Assembly (NCBI GenBank): GCA_963575745.1
Contig: CAUYUJ010019922.1
Location: 12,501-76,500 of the forward strand
DNA length: 64,000 nt
Source: Prorocentrum cordatum
Taxonomy: Eukaryota; Sar; Dinophyceae; Prorocentrales; Prorocentraceae
Direction of reading: 5' to 3'
Position 1 is the stretch's first letter. Each line of letters begins with the position of its first letter. A program made the position numbers and the translations under genes. A model generated the notes under the pieces. The model saw nothing but the letters and a program-made list of their open reading frames with translations, was not told the DNA's origin and searched no databases. Below, piece by piece: positions 30,972 to 39,660 of the stretch.

Positions 30972-31190
30972 GTGGGCGAGGGCTGCTAACACCGTTGGGG
31001 GGGTTCGCATGTGACCCCCTAACCGTGGCTGCTAAAACGGCCCTCCCGGAAGGAAAAAACAACTTCGCGGAACGAGGCGCGGCACGCGAGACAGTCAGCG
31101 GGCTTCTTCCCAGAAGGACGAAGACGACTTCCCGGAGGTCGATTTTAGCAGCCACGGATTTAGCAATTTAGCAGCCCTTGCCCGGCTTCC
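30972..31190. mobile_element. family HH palindromic element
   Basis: GGGCGAGGGCTGCTAA and CCGTGGCTGCTAAAACGG at the left are mirrored by TTTTAGCAGCCACGG and TTAGCAGCCCTTGCCC at the right. The middle has CCGGAAGGAAAAAAC and CTTCCCAGAAGGACG. Half copies are at 39286-39350 and 39495-39600. Confidence 0.75.
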
Positions 31191-31487
31191 GACTGAATCA
31201 CGACGGGAGGTTTTCGGCCATGTGCCCGGCCTTCGGATCCGCCGCACGGTCGGACCGAGGTAGAAGGTCGAGGTCGGCTCAAATTTAATTATGATATTTG
31301 TTCCCTTCATCTTTGGTCTTATTCTTCCCGCTCGCCATCTCGCTCTCCGGTCGATCGGGTGGATGCTACTAACAAAAAGCACTCCAGCGTGCGCTGATGT
31401 TCTTCGTGTCTGCTGGACGTTCTTGCGCAACCTGGGGGACGGTACCCTCGAGTGTTCTTCAGTCTGGGCCGGCGGAGGGCCTCATGT
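31191..31487. other. unique stretch, nothing recognised
   Basis: GGTCGGACCGAGGTAGAAG (31250-31268) is a short repeat shared with 58806-58824. Otherwise unique. Confidence 0.4.
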
Positions 31488-32045
31488 TCTTGAAGGCTGT
31501 TCTTCTGCCCTAGGTCCGTCTGTAATCGATCCCTATCCCCCTCCCCATCCCCATCCTGATCGGGCGAAGAGAACTATGCACATGCACCGATCCTGGCAAG
31601 GTCCATCCTTGACCCAGGATCGGTGCATATGCCCTCCTGGCCAAGGTAGGAGGGCGTATGCACCGATCCTGGGCTCAGGATGGGCCTGGCCAGAATCGGT
31701 GTATGTGCATAGTTCTCTTTCCTCTATCCTGAGCCCCACCATCCATCCACCCCAGTTGGGGACACACCCCTCGAGACCCGACGGGAACAGGCCATATCTT
31801 GAAGGATGTTCTTCTGTCCTAGGTCCGTCTGTAATCGATCCCTATCCCCCTCCCCATCCCCATCCTGAGCCCCACCATCCATCCACCCCCATCCTGAGCC
31901 CCACCATCCATCCCCATCCTGAGCCCCATCCCCATCCTGAGCCCCACCATCCCCTCCCCCTCCCCATCCCTATCCTGAGCCCCACCATCCATCCACCCCA
32001 GTTGGGGACACACCCCTCGAGACCCGACGGGAACGGGCCATATCC
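31488..32045 (+). repeat. 309 bp-spaced tandem duplication
   Basis: The first unit (from 31488) and second unit (from 31797) share TTCTTCTG-CCTAGGTCCGTC, GTAATCGATCCCTATCCCC, and a closing CCAGTTGGGGACACACCCC. The first unit holds a family I hairpin that the second lacks. The second has extra CCCCATCCTGAGCCCCACCA units. Confidence 0.88.
31560..31724. mobile_element. family I palindromic element with an empty-site partner
   Basis: AGAGAACTATGCACATGCAC at the left is mirrored by GTGTATGTGCATAGTTCTCT at the right. The centre is CTCCTGGCCAAGGTAGGAG. CATCCTGA (31552-31559) and TATCCTGA (31725-31732) flank it. The neighbouring duplicate at 31861-31868 has CATCCTGA once with no hairpin. That pairing makes insertion with an 8 bp duplication the simplest reading. 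Confidence 0.8.
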
Positions 32046-32159
32046 CCATCAAGAGGGGGTGCGTCGGCCCGCGGGGCCCAGGCCACGCTGGTGGGGGTAG
32101 GGATCGGCCAAGCGATGCTCAGCGTCGGTTTGGGGCTCGGGGCTGGAGGTTTCTCGGGG

Positions 32160-32255
32160 GGGGTTTTTTCTTTTTTTTTTTTTTTCTTTTTTTTTTGTTT
32201 TTTTTCTTTCTTTTTTTTGTTTTTGTATTCTCTTTATTTTTTTTTTTTCTAGAGG
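32160..32255. repeat. T-rich tract
   Basis: Runs of T interrupted by C or G, directly before the (GAG)n tract. Confidence 0.9.
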
Positions 32256-32635
32256 AGGACGAGGAGGAGGAGGAGGAGGAGGAGGAGGAGGAGGAGGAGG
32301 AGGAGGAGGAGGAGGAGGAGGAGGCGAGGAGGAGGAGGAGGAGGAGGAGCGGAAGGAGGAGGGAGGAGGAGGACGGGAGGAGGGAGAGGGAGAGGAGGAG
32401 GAGGAGGAGGAAGGCCGGAGGGCAGGAGGGGAGGAGGAGGAGGAGGAGGAGAGAAGGAGGAGGAGGAGGAGGGAGGAGGAGGAGGAGAGGAGGAGGAGGA
32501 GGAGGAGAGGACGGTGGAGGAGGAGGAGGAGGAGGAGGAGCAGGAGCAGCAGGAGCAGGAGCAGCAGGAGCAGGAGCAGGAGCAGGAGGAGGAGGAGGAG
32601 TAGGAGCAGGAGCAGGAGGAAGAGGAGGGCGAAGC
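32256..32635 (+). repeat. (GAG)n with (GGAGCA)n at the 3' end
   Basis: About 380 bp of GGA, later with GGAGCAGGAGCA units. Confidence 0.95.
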
Positions 32636-32845
32636 TCGTGGTTTTCAAGCGTTCCCGTGGCTCCTCCGCGGCCTGCCAGCCTCGGGGCGCCTGCCTGCCT
32701 GCTGCGCCTCGTCGGGGGCGCTCTGTCTGGCGGCGCCCAGAGCGCCCCCGGCGGCCGCCGGAGGCCCGAGCTGTGCGGGGGTGCATCGACCCCGCGTCGC
32801 CTCCGGGTCGCCGTCGGGGGCCCGACGGCCCTCCCTTACCAGCCT
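32636..32845. other. GC-rich coding-like stretch
   Basis: Open on both strands. No motif recognised. Confidence 0.3.
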
Positions 32846-32847
32846 GG

Positions 32848-32980
32848 AGCACATCCCTGTCCCTGTGCTGGGCACCTCCTCGTCACGCTGCCAATCTTAG
32901 GGGTTCCATTAGGTTTTGAGGGCGACTCCCTAAGATTGTCATCGCCTTTTGGCGCGTCAATCTCAGGGACAGGGATACGT
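32848..32980. mobile_element. small palindromic element
   Basis: CATCCCTGTCCCTG (about 32852) is mirrored by CAGGGACAGGGAT (about 32966). Inside, CAATCTTAGG is mirrored by CCTAAGATTG. AAGATTGTCATCGCCTT is shared with 53885-53901. No duplication found at the borders. Confidence 0.5.
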
Positions 32981-33109
32981 TCGAGCTGGTAACTCCCCGC
33001 CCGGGAGCCGGCGGCGTCGCTGTCGGGGGCCTGGCGCCGATGCATGCGCCGGCGGTGCCTCGCGCCGCTTCCGGCTCGAGGCCATCCCCCCCGTGAGCGG
33101 AGAGTCTCA

Positions 33110-33176
33110 GCTTTTTTAATTTTTTTTTTTTTTTTTTCTTTTTTTCTTCTAATTTCTTTTTTTTTTCTTATTTTTT

Positions 33177-33207
<31 letters not shown>

Positions 33208-33240
33208 CGATTATTTTTTCTTTAATTTTTTTTATTTTCT
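33110..33240. repeat. poly-T tract
   Basis: About 130 bp, mostly T with scattered C and A. Confidence 0.92.
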
Positions 33241-33329
33241 TTGTCCAGCACCGTTTTGTTAAGGGCGCCCCTGACAGACCGAGGGCGCGAGGTTACTCGC
33301 GCGTCGCGCTTCGCGGTTCGGCTCCGAGC

Positions 33330-33405
33330 CCTCCTCCTCCTCCTCCTCCTCCTCCTCCTCCTCCTCCTCCTCCTCCTCCTCCTCCTCCTCCTCCTCCTCC
33401 TCTCC
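33330..33405 (-). repeat. (CTC)n
   Basis: Pure CTC run. Confidence 0.95.
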
Positions 33406-33599
33406 CCTGGGAGGCGGCGCGTGCGCGCGAAGTCTCTTCGCACTTCGCGCCTCTCGCGCAGCGCGAGAGCGCGAAGTTGGGAGCCCTCGGTGAGCTGGTC
33501 CCCCGCAGCGATTCTCATCGTCTGGTGTTCGGGCCCTGCCTCGCGCCTCTCCGGCGGCCGTGCCGGGGCGATGTCTATAGGCGGCCCCCGGAGGGCCCC

Positions 33600-33685
33600 C
33601 TCGTCGAGGTGCGGCTGCCGGAGCGCAGGCCGAGGCTGGCCGCGGAGGGCCGACGAGAGTGCTCGAAGTCCGCAGGCCTCGAAGC
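33600..33685 (+). repeat. family CC dispersed repeat (left part)
   Basis: GTCGAGGTGCGGCTGCCGGA, GAGGCTGG and GAGGGCCGACGAGAG are family CC. The family A element that follows interrupts it; CTCGAACCTGACGTTGCC, the family's next block, resumes at 33848. Confidence 0.65.
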
Positions 33686-33847
33686 TGACGTCGGGCCTGT
33701 CCCTCTACGGGGGGAATATTGAAAAATAGTCAAAGAGTCGTCGGGGGATCATTTTTTGACAAGTTTTGGGCATTTTAGGGTGCATCTTTTGGGTATTTTT
33801 TCATTCTTCGCCCAAGATCCCCCTGTAGGGGGACGTGCCCGACTTAA
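33686..33847 (+). mobile_element. family A element, TSD 7/8, first of a tandem array
   Basis: Left end TGACGTCGGGCCTGTCCC, right end GCCCGACTTAA. CTCGAAGC (33678-33685) and CTCGAACC (33848-33855) flank it. It and about 65 bp of right flank are the unit repeated three more times to 35670. Confidence 0.9.
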
Positions 33848-33911
33848 CTCGAACCTGACGTTGCCCGCCCACCCTCCCTTGGAGACGCTTTTGGTGCTCC
33901 AGTGGCCTGCG

Positions 33912-34073
33912 TTCAGTCGGGCCTGTCCCTCTACAGGGGGAATATTCAAAAATAGTCAAAACGTCGTCGGGGGATCATTTTATGACAATTGTTTGGCAAT
34001 TCTGAGGGGCTTTTTGTAAGGTTTTTTTATTCTTCGCCCAAGATCCCCCTGTAGGGGGACGTGCCCGACTTAA
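33912..34073 (+). mobile_element. family A element, array unit 2
   Basis: Ends TTCAGTCGGGC and GCCCGACTTAA; 162 bp. Confidence 0.92.
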
Positions 34074-34181
34074 CTCGAACCTGACGTTGCCCGCCCACCC
34101 TCCCCTGGAGACGCTTTTGGTGCTCAAGTGGCCCGCGTTCAGTCGGGCCTGTCCCTCTACAGGGGGAATATTCAAAAATAG

Positions 34182-35087
34182 TCAAAACGTCGTCGGGGGA
34201 CCATTTTTGATTATTGAATCGCTTCGCTCATTCCGCCGGCCCGTGATATGGCATCGCTGGTTTTTGTCTGTGTGTTCGTTGCCCATGTTGCGCTCTTGGG
34301 GGCGGGTGTCGTTCGGACGCGTTGCGGGGGGAGTTTTGATGGTGAAGCAGTTCCCTGGGGGTCGTCTCTCGATGGGGCGAAATAGGGTCGTCGTCAAGAT
34401 GCTTCTTTTGGGGGCCTCTTGGGGTCTGTTGAGAGGCCGTTCGGGGGCGCCTGGGAGACATGTTTGAAGCCTTCTGGGGCTTCTTTTGGGCCTCCTGGGA
34501 GTCTCCTGGGGCCTCTTGGCGACATCTTGGGGCCTCTTGGAGGCCTCTAGGGGCCTCTTTGGGACCTCCTGGGCGCCTTCTGGGACGGAGGGCTCCATTT
34601 TTGAGTTCTCGGTATCCCTCCTGAGTCCCTCTTGGGCCCGTCTTGGGGCCTCTTGGTCCGTCTTGGGCGGCACTTGGGCCGTCTTGAGGGCGCTCTTGGG
34701 TCGTTTCGGCGCCGTCTTGGGAGCTTCGTGGGCCGTCTTGGAGCGGTCTTGGGGGCCTCTTGGGCCGTATTGGAGCGTCCGGAAGCCGAAAAAGCCAGAA
34801 CACAAAAAACATCGAAAAAACCAATGAAAATCAACGATTTTGGCCTCTTGGCCCCTTTTTCCTTCTTCGGAGGCTCTGAAGGCCCGGAGGCTCTGAAGGC
34901 TCTTGGGGCGTCTTGGAGGCCTCTTGGGCTGTCTTGGGGGCCTTTTGGGCCGTCTTGGGGTCATCTTCGGCGTCTTCGAGCGCTCTTTGGGCGTCTCGGG
35001 GGCCTCTTGGGCAGTCTTGGGGGCCTCTTGGGTCACTCTGAGCGCGCTCTGGGGAGCCTGAGAGGCCGCACCCAGAAGGAAAACCAT
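34182..35087 (-). CDS. 301-codon Pro/Lys/Arg-rich open frame across the insertion (doubtful)
   Basis: The minus-strand frame begins at ATG 35087 and spans the inserted block. Most of it is translated family D repeat (RRPKRPPR, PKTAQEAPK). A non-repeat centre reads FHWFFRCFLCSGFFGF. The C-terminal ~70 residues are ordinary sequence. The minisatellite lacks stop codons in several frames, so a long frame is expected without selection. No domain recognised. Confidence 0.15.
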   Translation of the reverse strand: MVFLLGAASQAPQSALRVTQEAPKTAQEAPETPKERSKTPKMTPRRPKRPPRQPKRPPRRPKSLQSLRAFRASEEGKRGQEAKIVDFHWFFRCFLCSGFFGFRTLQYGPRGPQDRSKTAHEAPKTAPKRPKSALKTAQVPPKTDQEAPRRAQEGLRRDTENSKMEPSVPEGAQEVPKRPLEASKRPQDVAKRPQETPRRPKRSPRRLQTCLPGAPERPLNRPQEAPKRSILTTTLFRPIERRPPGNCFTIKTPPATRPNDTRPQERNMGNEHTDKNQRCHITGRRNERSDSIIKNGPPTTF

Positions 35088-35253
35088 CTCTGAGTAGACT
35101 TGGTCGGGCGGCGGTCGGGCGGCGGTCGGGCGGCGACCGGGCGTTGGTCGGGGTACTTTTCGCCGGGGGACCCCCAGGGGCCGCCCCGCGCGCGCGAACT
35201 AGAAATACTGTTAATACTGTTAATCAGTTACCGGAGATCTTAGCACGCCCTGG
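34216..35253. mobile_element. 1.04 kb insertion with 33 bp flanking duplication
   Basis: The block between the 33 bp copies has no clear inverted ends. Its middle (34395-35065) is family D minisatellite, its right part has GGTCGGGCGGC units (35102-35140), and its ends are unique. A 33 bp duplication is longer than usual for DNA transposons. It could be a target-site duplication, a repair product, or an assembly join. Confidence 0.7.
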
Positions 35254-35441
35254 CAAAACGTCGTCGGGGGACCATTTTTGATTATTTTTGGTCATTTTTG
35301 GGGGGCATTTTTTTGGGTGGGGGGTATTGTTCATTCTTCGCCCAAGATCCCCCTGTAGGGGGACGTGCCCGACTTAACTCGAACCTGACGTTGCCCGCCC
35401 ACCCTCCCCTGGAGACGCTTTTGGTGCTCAAGTGGCCCGCG

Positions 35442-35609
35442 TTAAGTCGGGCTTGTCCCTCTACAGGGGGAATATTCAAAAATAGTCAATTTGTCGTCGG
35501 GGGACAATTTTTGGATTATTTTTGGGCATTTTTGGAGGCATTTTTTGGGTGGGGGGTATTTTTCATTCTCCGCCCAAGATCCCTCTGTAGGGGGACGTAC
35601 CCGACTTAA
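35442..35609 (+). mobile_element. family A element, array unit 4
   Basis: Ends TTAAGTCGGGC and CCCGACTTAA; 168 bp. Confidence 0.92.
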
Positions 35610-35699
35610 CTCGAACCTGACGTTGCCCGCCCACCCTCCCCTGGAGACGCTTTTGGTGCTCAAGTGGCTTGCGCCGTTCCGCCGACCCCCCCAGAAGGA

Positions 35700-36330
35700 G
35701 CGAGAGCTCGCGACGATTCTGCATGTTCTCTAGCGGGTCCATGGGAGCTTCTGGGATGGATTTGAGGGGCTCGTGGGATGCCGGGGCCTCTTGGCTGGCT
35801 CTCGTGGGCATCTGGGGGGCGTTTTGGGCCTTCTCGGGGGACTCCTGGGGGCTTCCTGGGGACCCCTTGTGAGCCTCTTGGGGCCTCCTGTGGGCGCCTC
35901 GGGGGCGTCGGGGGGCCTCTTGGGGCCATCTTGGGGAGAGGCTCGAAATGTAAGTTCGTATCCCCCTTCTTGGGCCTCCTTGGGCTGTCTTGGGGCCTCA
36001 TTGGAGGCTTCATGGGCCCTTTTGCGACGATCTTGGGGGTTCCTTGGGCCATCTTGGACGCTGCCAAGACGAAGAGGTGGATATGCTAACAATGTACGCT
36101 TCCGACTGGTATGGAACGATGATTGCCTCGCTGGGCTTTCTCGGAGCGTCTTGGGCCGTCTTGGAGGCGCGTGGGCCGTCTCGGAGCCATGTTGAACGTC
36201 TTGGAGCGACTGTGGGCCGTTCCAACACTTACTGGGGCTGTGTCGGCGCTCTGGTTGGGCTCGCTCGGGTCCTCGTGAGGCTCCTTGGAGGCTCCAGGAG
36301 CCTGGGGGGCGCCTCGGGGAGCTCGCCTAC
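35700..36330 (+). repeat. family D minisatellite block
   Basis: CTCTTGGGGCC, CTTCTCGGGGG and TCTTGGGGG units, with a unique break at about 36075-36130. Confidence 0.8.
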
Positions 36331-36334
36331 CCCA

Positions 36335-36500
36335 GGACAGGGAGAAGGGTGCAGCCAAGTGTCTCCACCCACCAAACCACCCCAACCCAACCCGAAGGCC
36401 TCAATTTGCCCTCCAGTTCCAGTGGGGGGGTCCGGGAACATCGAAGAAACAATTACGCTACCGAGGAACCCCACATACTTATATTATGGCTGGAGTGATG
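36335..36500 (+). repeat. family W dispersed repeat
   Basis: CCACCAAACCACCCCAACCC, AACCCGAAGGCC, TTTGCCCTCCAGTTCCAGT and GGGGTCCGGGAACAT. Related copies: 38395-38470, 58205-58365, 61425-61510. Confidence 0.75.
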
Positions 36501-36555
36501 AGAGCTGAAGTGAAGCATGTGAGAATGATGTTCGTGGCCGTTGCCCCGCCGATAC

Positions 36556-38141
36556 CGCTGTGCCCTGGACGACCGTCACGGATAGTGGCCGCGGTGAGAG
36601 ACCACCCCCTGCGCACCCCCTCATGGTGTCGAGAATATGCCATGCCTGCTGTGCCCTGGACGACCGTCACGGATAGCGGCCGCGGTGAGAGACCACCCCC
36701 TGCGCACCCCCTATGGTGTCGAACACATGCCATGCCTGCTGTGCCCTGGACGACCGTCACGGATTGCGGCCGCGGTGAGAGACCACCCCCTGCGCACCCC
36801 TCATAATGTCGAGACAGTCCCACGCATGCTGTGCCCGGGACGACAAAGGCGCATAGCGGTCGCGCTGAGGGACAACCCCCTTATGGTGTCGATGAAGTGC
36901 CACGCGTGCTGTGCCGACCGGGGCGTATACAGGCCGCGGTGAGAGACCACCCCTTGCGCACCCCCTATGGTGTCGAGAAAGTGCCACGCGTGCTGTGCCT
37001 GGACGACCGGGGCGTATAGAAACCGCGGTGAGAGACCACCCCCTGCGCAGCCCCTACGGTGTCGAGAAAGTGCCACGCCTGCTGTGCCTGGACGACTGCG
37101 GCGTATAGAGACCGCGGTGAGAGACCACCCTTGCGCACCCCCTATAGTTTCGAGAAAGTGCCACGCCTGCTGTGCCTGGACGACCGGGGCGTATAGAGAC
37201 CGCGGTGAGAAACCACCCCCTGCGCACCCCTTGCGGTGTCGAGAATATGCCATGCCTGGTGTGCCCTGGAAGACTGGCGCGTGTAGAGACGGCGGCGAGA
37301 AACCACCCCCTGCGCATCCCCTATGGTGTCGAGAAAGTGCCACGCCTGCTGTGCCTGGATGACCGCGGCGTATAGAGACCGCGGTGAAAAAATACCCCCC
37401 CCGCAGCCCCTATGGTGTCGAGAAAGTGCCATGCCTGGTGTGCCCTGGACGACCGGGGCGTATAGAAACCGCGGTGAGAGACCACCCCCTGCGCACCCCC
37501 TAAGGTGTCGAGAAAGTGCCACGCGTGCTGTGCCTGGACGACCGGGCGTATAGAAACCGCGGTGAGAGACCACCCCCTGCGCAGCCCCTACGGTGTCGAG
37601 AAAGTGCCACGCCTGCTGTGCCTGGACGACCGGGGCGTATAGAAACCGCGGTGAGAGACCACCCCCTGCGCAGCCCCTACGGTGTCGAGAAAGTGCCACG
37701 CCTGCTGTGCCTGGACGACTGCGGCGTATAGAGACTGCGGTGAGAGACCACCCCCTTGCGCACCCCTTATGGTGTCGAGAAGGTGCCACGCCTGCTGTGC
37801 CTGGACGACCGGGGCGTATAGAGGCCGCGGTGAGAAACCACCCCCTCCGCACCCCCTATGGTGTCGAGAAAGTGCCACGCTTGCTGTGCCTGGACGACTG
37901 GGGCGTATAGAGACCGCGGTGAGAGACCACCCCTTGCGCACCCCCTAAGGTGTCGAGAAAGTGCCACGCCTGCTGTGCCTGGACGACCGGGGCGTATAGA
38001 GACCGCGGTGAGAAACCACCCCCTGCGCACCCCCTATGGTGTCGAGAATATGCCATGCTTGGTGTGCCCTGGAAGACTGGCGCGTATAGAGACGGCGGCG
38101 AGAGACCACCCCCTGCGCACGGTGTCGAGAAAGTGCCACGA
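36556..38141 (+). repeat. 89 bp satellite, about 18 copies
   Basis: GGTGTCGAGAAAGTGCCACG recurs at a spacing of 88-90 bp (for example ending at 37063, 37151, 37240, 37330, 37419, 37509, 37597, 37686, 37776). Further conserved blocks are TGCCTGGACGACCGGGGCGT and GGTGAGAGACCACCCCCTGC. Two copies have a CTGGCGCGT variant (37250-37290 and 38050-38090) that includes neighbouring differences, showing block-wise duplication. 89 is not a multiple of three, so it cannot encode a repeating protein in one frame. No Cas genes, so it is not a CRISPR array. Confidence 0.95.
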
Positions 38142-38290
38142 GCTGTGCTGTGCTGAGCTGAGCCGTGCTGGGCTGTGCTGAGCTGAGCTGAGCTGTGCTG
38201 TGTGCTGAGCTGAGCTGAGCTGAGCTGTGTGCTGTGCTGAGCTGTGCTGTGCTGTGATGTGCTGTGCTGTGCTGAGCTGTGCTGTACGAA
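38142..38290 (+). repeat. (GCTGA/GCTGT)n pentamer tract
   Basis: GCTGAGCTGTGCTGA units start directly from the last satellite copy. Confidence 0.93.
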
Positions 38291-38295
38291 GAGTG

Positions 38296-38297
<2 letters not shown>

Positions 38298-38342
<45 letters not shown>
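38298..38342. repeat. (TG)n
   Basis: About 21 GT units. Confidence 0.97.
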
Positions 38343-38580
38343 TGTCGTGGGTGCGGCGCGGCAGGGAAGAAAACCAAAACCCCACGAAACATGTGGGGAA
38401 CTATGGAGCCCATACCCCCCCAACCCGGAATTCGGGTCTTCGGGTTGGGTTGGGGTGGTCTGGTAGGCAGCCAAATATCTCTGTCTCGCACGCCTTTTTA
38501 TCCCCGGCATGCGGGGGGTCGGCGGATCCCCTGGCGACAACGGGCGTGACCAGGGGGGGAGGTTGGATCAGGAGGGGAAA
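38343..38580 (-). repeat. family W dispersed repeat
   Basis: CCAACCCGGAATTCGGG, CTTCGGGTTGGGTTGGGGTG and GTCTGGTAGGCAGCC; compare 58318-58365 in the same orientation. A CCGGCATGCGGGG palindromic piece lies at 38504. Confidence 0.7.
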
Positions 38581-38951
38581 AACACACACAGACACAATTG
38601 ATCGTCGATTCCCCAGAAAATATGGGAAACGGGGGGGAAGACGAAAACCCTGAAAATATGGGAAAATATGTGGAACCCTTTTATTTGTGTGTATCTATTT
38701 GTGTGTCCCAGGGCCCCTTCAGTGGAGGGTGCCTGTCACGTCACGATCTTCTGCTGAGTCGTTTGGGACTGCTGAAGAGTGGCTGCTTCCTGCGGCTCTG
38801 GCGCGAATCGTCGCGTGACCCGGGGGGGAAGGGTGGGCGATTGGGGCGGTGCCGGTCGTGCGTTGTCGAGAATTGTCAAATGGATTCTTTGTGCGGAAAC
38901 TGGATGCTCGTGCCATTGTTTGTTATCCGACTTGCACCCCCTCCCTGCGCT
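38581..38951. other. unique stretch, nothing recognised
   Basis: Includes a short duplication of AAAATATGGGAAA at 38617 and 38653. Confidence 0.4.
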
Positions 38952-38959
38952 GGTCCCCT

Positions 38960-39168
38960 GGTGCAGCGAGAGGGGGGGACAGGCAAGGAGGGGGATGCAT
39001 CGACCTCGAATGGCTGACACATCGACGATGCATCGTTGATGCTAGGGCGACGTACCGACGATGTATACACGAGACATAGCGGTCTGCATCGACGATGCAT
39101 GGGCTATGTATTGGCCATTCGAGGTCGATGCATCCCCCCTTTGCCTACCCCCCCTATCGCTGCCTGCA
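38960..39168. mobile_element. family II long-inverted-repeat element, 8 bp TSD GGTCCCCT
   Basis: GCAGCGAGAGGGGGGGACAG and GATGCATCGACCTCGAATGG at the left are mirrored at the right by CCATTCGAGGTCGATGCATC and TACCCCCCCTATCGCTGC, about 55 bp of inverted repeat. GGTCCCCT stands at 38952-38959 and 39169-39176. The interior has CGACGATGCATCG palindromes as in family E, so the two may be relatives. 209 bp, no coding capacity. Confidence 0.9.
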
Positions 39169-39285
39169 GGTCCCCTCCCGAGCGCTGCCCCTGAGGCCTG
39201 TGCTCCCTGGAGCAGGCGGCGCTGCTGGCGTTTGCCCCGCCGCTGCTGGACGACCCGCGGGCGCAGGATTCGGGGCTCGGAAGCC

Positions 39286-39610
39286 GGGCGAGGGCTGGCA
39301 AACCCGTGGCTGCTAAAACGGTCTTCCCGGAAGGAAAAAGTACAAACTCCCGGGAAGAGGAGGAGGAGGAGGAGGACGAGGAGGAGGAGGAGGAGGAGGA
39401 GAAGGAGGAGGAGGAGGAGGAGGAGGAGGAGGAAGAGGAGGAGAAGGAGGAGAAGGAGGAGGAGGAGGAGGAGAAGGAGGAGTAGGAGGAGGAGGCTGGC
39501 AAGCCCGTGGCTGCTTAAACGGTCTTCCTGGAAGAAAAAAACAAACTCCTGGAGCAAAGTTCAGCGCACTAAATAGTAAACAGGCTGCTTCCCAGAAGAA
39601 TAGCCTGGCG
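39286..39610 (+). repeat. family HH pieces in direct repeat around (GAG)n
   Basis: GGCTGGCAAACCCGTGGCTG, AAACGGTCTTCCCGGAAGG and ACAAACTCCCGGG (39292-39355) recur at 39496-39555 with few changes. Between them is (GAG)n at 39356-39494. The second is followed by CTGCTTCCCAGAAG, the family's other arm. Confidence 0.85.
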
Positions 39611-39660
39611 AAGGACCTAACCATATGCAGCTGTGCGAACCGCAATTGCAAATACCGTAT

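Larger units (their letters stand above)
34138..35377 (+). mobile_element. family A element, array unit 3, split by an insertion
   Basis: The left part is 34138-34215 and the right part resumes at 35287. Joining them gives 169 bp, the length of unit 4. The 33 bp at 34183-34215 are repeated exactly at 35254-35286. Confidence 0.9.
33848..35670 (+). repeat. tandem array: family A element plus 64 bp spacer, ~226 bp unit
   Basis: Units begin near 33686, 33912, 34138 and 35442. Each has a family A element followed by CTCGAACCTGACGTTGCC, CGCCCACCCTCCC, GGAGACGCTTTTGGTGCTC and AGTGGC. Since the spacer is flank of the first element, the array arose by duplication of DNA already holding the element, not by repeated insertion. 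Confidence 0.92.

Noticed and set aside
36556-38141. Possible CRISPR array (regular 89 bp spacing)
   Set aside because: There are no unique spacers between repeats, no Cas genes, and the DNA is eukaryotic; it is a satellite.
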